A DNA stretch of 38,436 nt from Xylaria sp. FL1777 (Eukaryota > Ascomycota > Sordariomycetes > Xylariales > Xylariaceae), in the NCBI GenBank assembly GCA_022578965.1, contig MU400807.1:1-38436 (forward strand). The letters are read 5' to 3'. The position numbers and the translations under genes were made by a program. Under the pieces are notes generated by a model, which saw nothing but the letters and a program-made list of their open reading frames with translations, did no database searches and was not told the DNA's origin. This document shows, piece by piece, positions 35,201 through 38,436 of the stretch (its first letter is position 1; every line of letters starts with the position of its first letter).

Positions 35201-36298
35201 GTAATAGTTTAGCTAAAATATTCTAAGGTTTTATAATTATAGCTGCATAATATGTTATATAATACTATTAGTTTTTATTTTCTTACATTTAATTAACGAA
35301 TTTTGCTAAGCTTATATATTTATTAAAGATTTATAATAACTTTCCTTTTAATAGTAATAACCTTTAAAAACTATTAGCAACACATAAAATTAGCATTACA
35401 GCAAACTAGCTATTTATTTATAACTATTATAGTTTGCTTAATATTTAAGCAACAAATGCAACGCTTAACTTTTTACGTTTTATGTTTTATTATTTAAAGC
35501 TAAATAATAGTTAACTAGTTAATAATGCAAAACTAAAAGCTTTATTCTTAAGTAAAGCATTATATTATACTTAGCACTAAAACAACTTTTATAAATATAA
35601 ATTTATTATACATATATTATATTAAATTATTAAAGCTTATAGCTATATAATTATTATACTTAAATTAACTAATAACTAAAACTTTATTGCTAAAGCTATA
35701 TATTATATTATAGTTAACTTATATCTTATGTTAATTAAATAGCAAACTGCTAAACTAAACTATTTATTATTACTATTAAATAACATATGTTTTAGCTGCT
35801 ATATATTAAAACATTTCTTATTATTGTTAGCTAAAATAAACTATTATTATACTTTTTATGTTTAGTTTATAAAGTAAATAACTATAAAATAAAAAAAACA
35901 CTAGTAATAACTAAAATATAAGCATAATTAATTAATTAAGTTAAAAAATAAACAAAACAATTTATATAAAGAAATCTTGTTTTTACTTAAGCAAATATAT
36001 AACACACGCTAAAAATAGCTGCTTTATTAGCAGTACAAAGTATAAAAAAATAGCCTAAGTTTAAATAATTTATTATGCTATATATATACTCCTAAGTTTT
36101 TTGCTATAACTGCAATAAATAGCAATATTTCATAACATATAACTAGTATTAATTAATATAAGTTTAGTTTTTTTAAGTTAGTAAATAAGTCATAAGTTAT
36201 TATAAAAAACTTTATAATATTTAAGTCTTAATTTTAAATTTGTTTTTCTTTTAAATCCATTAGTTATTTTAGCTATTTATTAATTTAATTATAGTAGC
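32207..36298. other. Unidentified AT-rich sequence, including a C-over-G-skewed stretch
   Basis: No gene recognised. Between roughly 32.7 and 33.9 kb the plus strand keeps many TpC and CpC steps while G is scarce; lines 33181-33300 have 19 C and 4 G. Near 33680-33753 a degenerate tetranucleotide run (TTAG/CTAG/TTAA-type) forms an imperfect palindrome. From 34 to 36.3 kb the sequence is ordinary TA-rich decayed DNA. Confidence 0.45.
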
Positions 36299-36408
36299 TG
36301 TTACGAAATTAGCACAGGGGTGGCCTTTAAAGCGGCCTAATGCCTTTACATATACCTTATACCTTTTTTTTTGCTAGTTAAAGCTAAGGTTATATAATAA
36401 CCCATTTA

Positions 36409-36512
36409 GCTCACTAAGCTTACAGTAATCTAAAGCTTACTAAGCTTATAGTAATTTAAAGCTTACTAAACTTACAGTAATTTAATGCTTACTAAACTTG
36501 CAGTAATTTAAA
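36409..36512 (+). repeat. Four tandem 26-bp units in the Gypsy LTR, right copy
   Basis: Units are 36409-36434, 36435-36460, 36461-36486 and 36487-36512, each of the form GCTTACTAAGCTTACAGTAA plus TTTAAA. Same array and register as 11605-11708 in the left copy. Confidence 0.88.
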
Positions 36513-37619
36513 AGAAATTATTACTTTTTTTATTTTTTTTTTGTTTATATAATTATATACTTTTTATATTTAGTTATTTATTTAGTTTTAGTTTTTTAAC
36601 TATTAATTTTTTATAACTACTAAGCATTAATACATTTATTATTTTTAATTTTTTAAAACTTTTATTAATGTATAGTAGTAAAAGTACTTTAAAAACTTCT
36701 TTAATAAACTATTATTAAAAATCTTATTATTATTTATAAATTAAAACTTTAAAAGCAAACTTATTATATTAATATATAATAAGTTTATTATATTTTAATA
36801 GTTTTTTAATTAATAAGACTTAATATATAAAAACAAATATTAGTATAAAAAGTTAAGTAATAAACAATTTATAAAATAAACTTTTAAAGATATATTAAAA
36901 AAATATTTAAAAAACAAAAATGCTAAATAGCATTATATAAGTAAACTTTACTTAATAACTAATAAAACTAAATTTAAGTTATATTACTAAAAACAAAAAG
37001 TTAAAAATTAAGTTTAAAGATTTTAAAGACTTTTAAAATTAATAACGTATTAAAATAATAAACCTTAGTACTTTTATTAGCTATTTTTATTAAAAAAAAA
37101 GCAGTAATAAAAAAAAAAAAGTTAAATAATAGTAATAAAAAAAAACTAACATTAATGCTAATACTATAAAGCAAACTAGTTGCTTTAACGTAAAAAACAG
37201 CTTAAATATTAAGCGTTATAACTTTTAAACTAACATAAATATTAGCTATAATAATTAAAGCAGCAATAATAATTACTACTATAATAATAAATCAAAGTTT
37301 TAAATAAGTAATTATACTATAACTAATATTAATATTACTACTAGTAAACTTAATGCTTATTTTTATTACTACTATATTTAAAGTAATAATTTAAAATAAA
37401 AAACTTAACTTTTTATTATTACTACTGCTTTTATTATTAAAATTATTTATAATATTAAAAATGCTAAATATTAAAAGTTTTAAACTTACTGCTTTAAAGC
37501 TTTATAATAAATTTATAAATATAAAAGCTTTTTTAATTTATGCTAAACTTTATTTAAAATAACATTTTATTACTATTATAAAAAAAAACTAAAAAGTAAT
37601 AACTACTTTATAATTTTTA

Positions 37620-38120
37620 TTAAAAAAAATACTAAAATAGTTTTAATTTATTTTAAAGAATTTCCTAAAAGCTAATAAGTTAACTAACTTTAAGCTAAAA
37701 ACAAAAAAAAATTTTAAAAATTATATTAAGTTTAAAAATTAAATAAAAGCATTATTTAAAAATACTTAAAAAGCAAAACACGCAAAAAAAGTACTTTATT
37801 GCTTAAAACAAACAAAAGTAGCAGCAAATTATGCTATAAAATTTAAACAATTAATAACAATTTTAAAATTGCTTAAGCTTGCACTATTTTATTTATTTTA
37901 TAATAAACTTAAAACTTAAGTTTAAAACAAACTATATAAAATAAATAAACTAGCAAAAATTAATATATATATTAATATAGCTATTATAATTAATTAATAA
38001 TTATTTAACTAGTACTTTAAAACTAAAAAAACTAAAAAAAACAAAAAAAAAAATACTTAAAAAAATGTTAAATAAAAATCTAAACAAATTAATAAAGTTT
38101 AAAAATAATAACGTTAAAAC
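37620..38120 (+). pseudogene. Gypsy Gag core (retrotransposon gag domain)
   Basis: One plus-strand frame reads F-I-L-K-N-F-L near 37650, then Y-I-K-F-K-N, then A-L-F-K-N-T-* (the family W of W-G is now a stop). Then comes L-K-Q-T-K-V-A-A-N-Y-A-I-K-F-K-Q at 37803-37850, matching the family L-K-Q-T-x-S-A-x-x-Y-A-x-x-F. It is followed by L-F-Y-N-K-L-K-T-*-V-*-N-K-L (family F-Y-x-G-L-K-D-E-V-K-D-E-L) and a segment like I-D-x-A-I-x-I-D-N. This is the capsid-forming part of a fungal Gypsy Gag. Glu and Asp have become Lys and Asn, and Gln and Trp have become stops. The start of gag, probably between 37300 and 37600, and the knuckle beyond 38120 could not be fixed. Confidence 0.87.
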
Positions 38121-38436
38121 ATATTTAAAGTTAAATATTATAACTATAAAAAAAAAGAACACTTTTAAAAATAATGCTAATTTAAAAAAAAAAAAACAAA
38201 AAAAAAAGCTATAAAAAAAAGATTTTTTAACTTAAAAAAAAAGTATAAGTTATAAAAGTTTAAAACAATAAAAAACAACAAAATAATTTAAAAAATATGT
38301 TTTTAAAGCAAAAATATAAAGTTGTTATTTTAAGTTAAAATAAAAGTGCTATATTAAATAAATCTAAATGCTTTATTTATATAAGTTAAAATAAACAAGC
38401 ATATAAATATTATTTAAAAGCTTTATAATTATTAAA

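Larger units (their letters stand above)
36299..38436 (+). mobile_element. Ty3/Gypsy retrotransposon, right copy, cut by the window end
   Basis: It starts TGTTACGAAATTAGCACAGG at 36299, a typical LTR start, and matches the reverse complement of 4525-11818 minus the LINE. It contains the LTR with four 26-bp units, a leader and gag, then leaves the window. It is uninterrupted where the left copy holds the LINE, so it shows the pre-insertion sequence. The first 50 bp (CAGGGGTGGCC, AAAGCGGCC) are the most G+C-rich and least mutated bases of the window. Confidence 0.85.

Noticed and set aside
1..38436. Mitochondrial, plastid or AT-rich endosymbiont genome
   Set aside because: No tRNA, rRNA or respiratory gene is visible, there are no intact reading frames, and three kinds of fungal nuclear transposon are present.

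Overview
The window looks like a block of repeat-rich, heavily mutated heterochromatin from a filamentous fungus, most likely an ascomycete. It is not a gene-bearing region. G+C is about 19% in the stretches I counted, stop codons fill all six frames, and I can support no intact gene, tRNA or rRNA. What is legible are fossils of three classic fungal transposon types: a Fot1/pogo DNA transposon, a Tad1-like LINE and a Ty3/Gypsy LTR retrotransposon. All have been damaged almost entirely by C-to-T and G-to-A transitions, as expected of a RIP-like genome defence. Old reading frames can still be followed because Gln, Arg and Trp codons became TAA/TAG while the frame mostly stayed in register.

Layout. 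(1) 1-11818: a minus-strand Ty3/Gypsy element. Its LTR starts (TGTTA) at 11818, the gag core lies at 4841-5341, and reverse transcriptase is at about 2593-2640 and 546-727. Two other transposons sit inside it. A Fot1/pogo element (728-2590, TA target duplication, 49-bp terminal inverted repeats) split the reverse transcriptase. A LINE (5631-10780, minus strand, direct duplication around ATAGTAGTAT) split the leader upstream of gag. (2) 11819-36298: 24.5 kb of unidentified AT-rich sequence. It holds a 297-bp dispersed repeat in three copies (14480, 24548, 31911), a tandem array of ~102-bp units (16030-16583), an A-rich block with remnants of plus-strand reading frames (17.4-24.5 kb), and a T-rich block carrying a ~490-codon minus-strand frame with coiled coil and zinc knuckle (29730-31200). 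A stretch near 33.2 kb has far more C than G. (3) 36299-38436: the start of a second copy of the same Gypsy element, plus strand, running off the window. It is inverted relative to the first copy and lacks the LINE, so it serves as an empty-site control.

The elements do not form a pathway. The story is layered insertion followed by mutation. The least expected general feature is the context of the surviving cytosines: C preceded by T or C has almost vanished, while GpC and ApC persist and CpA and CpT survive about equally. This differs from the classical CpA-only RIP footprint.
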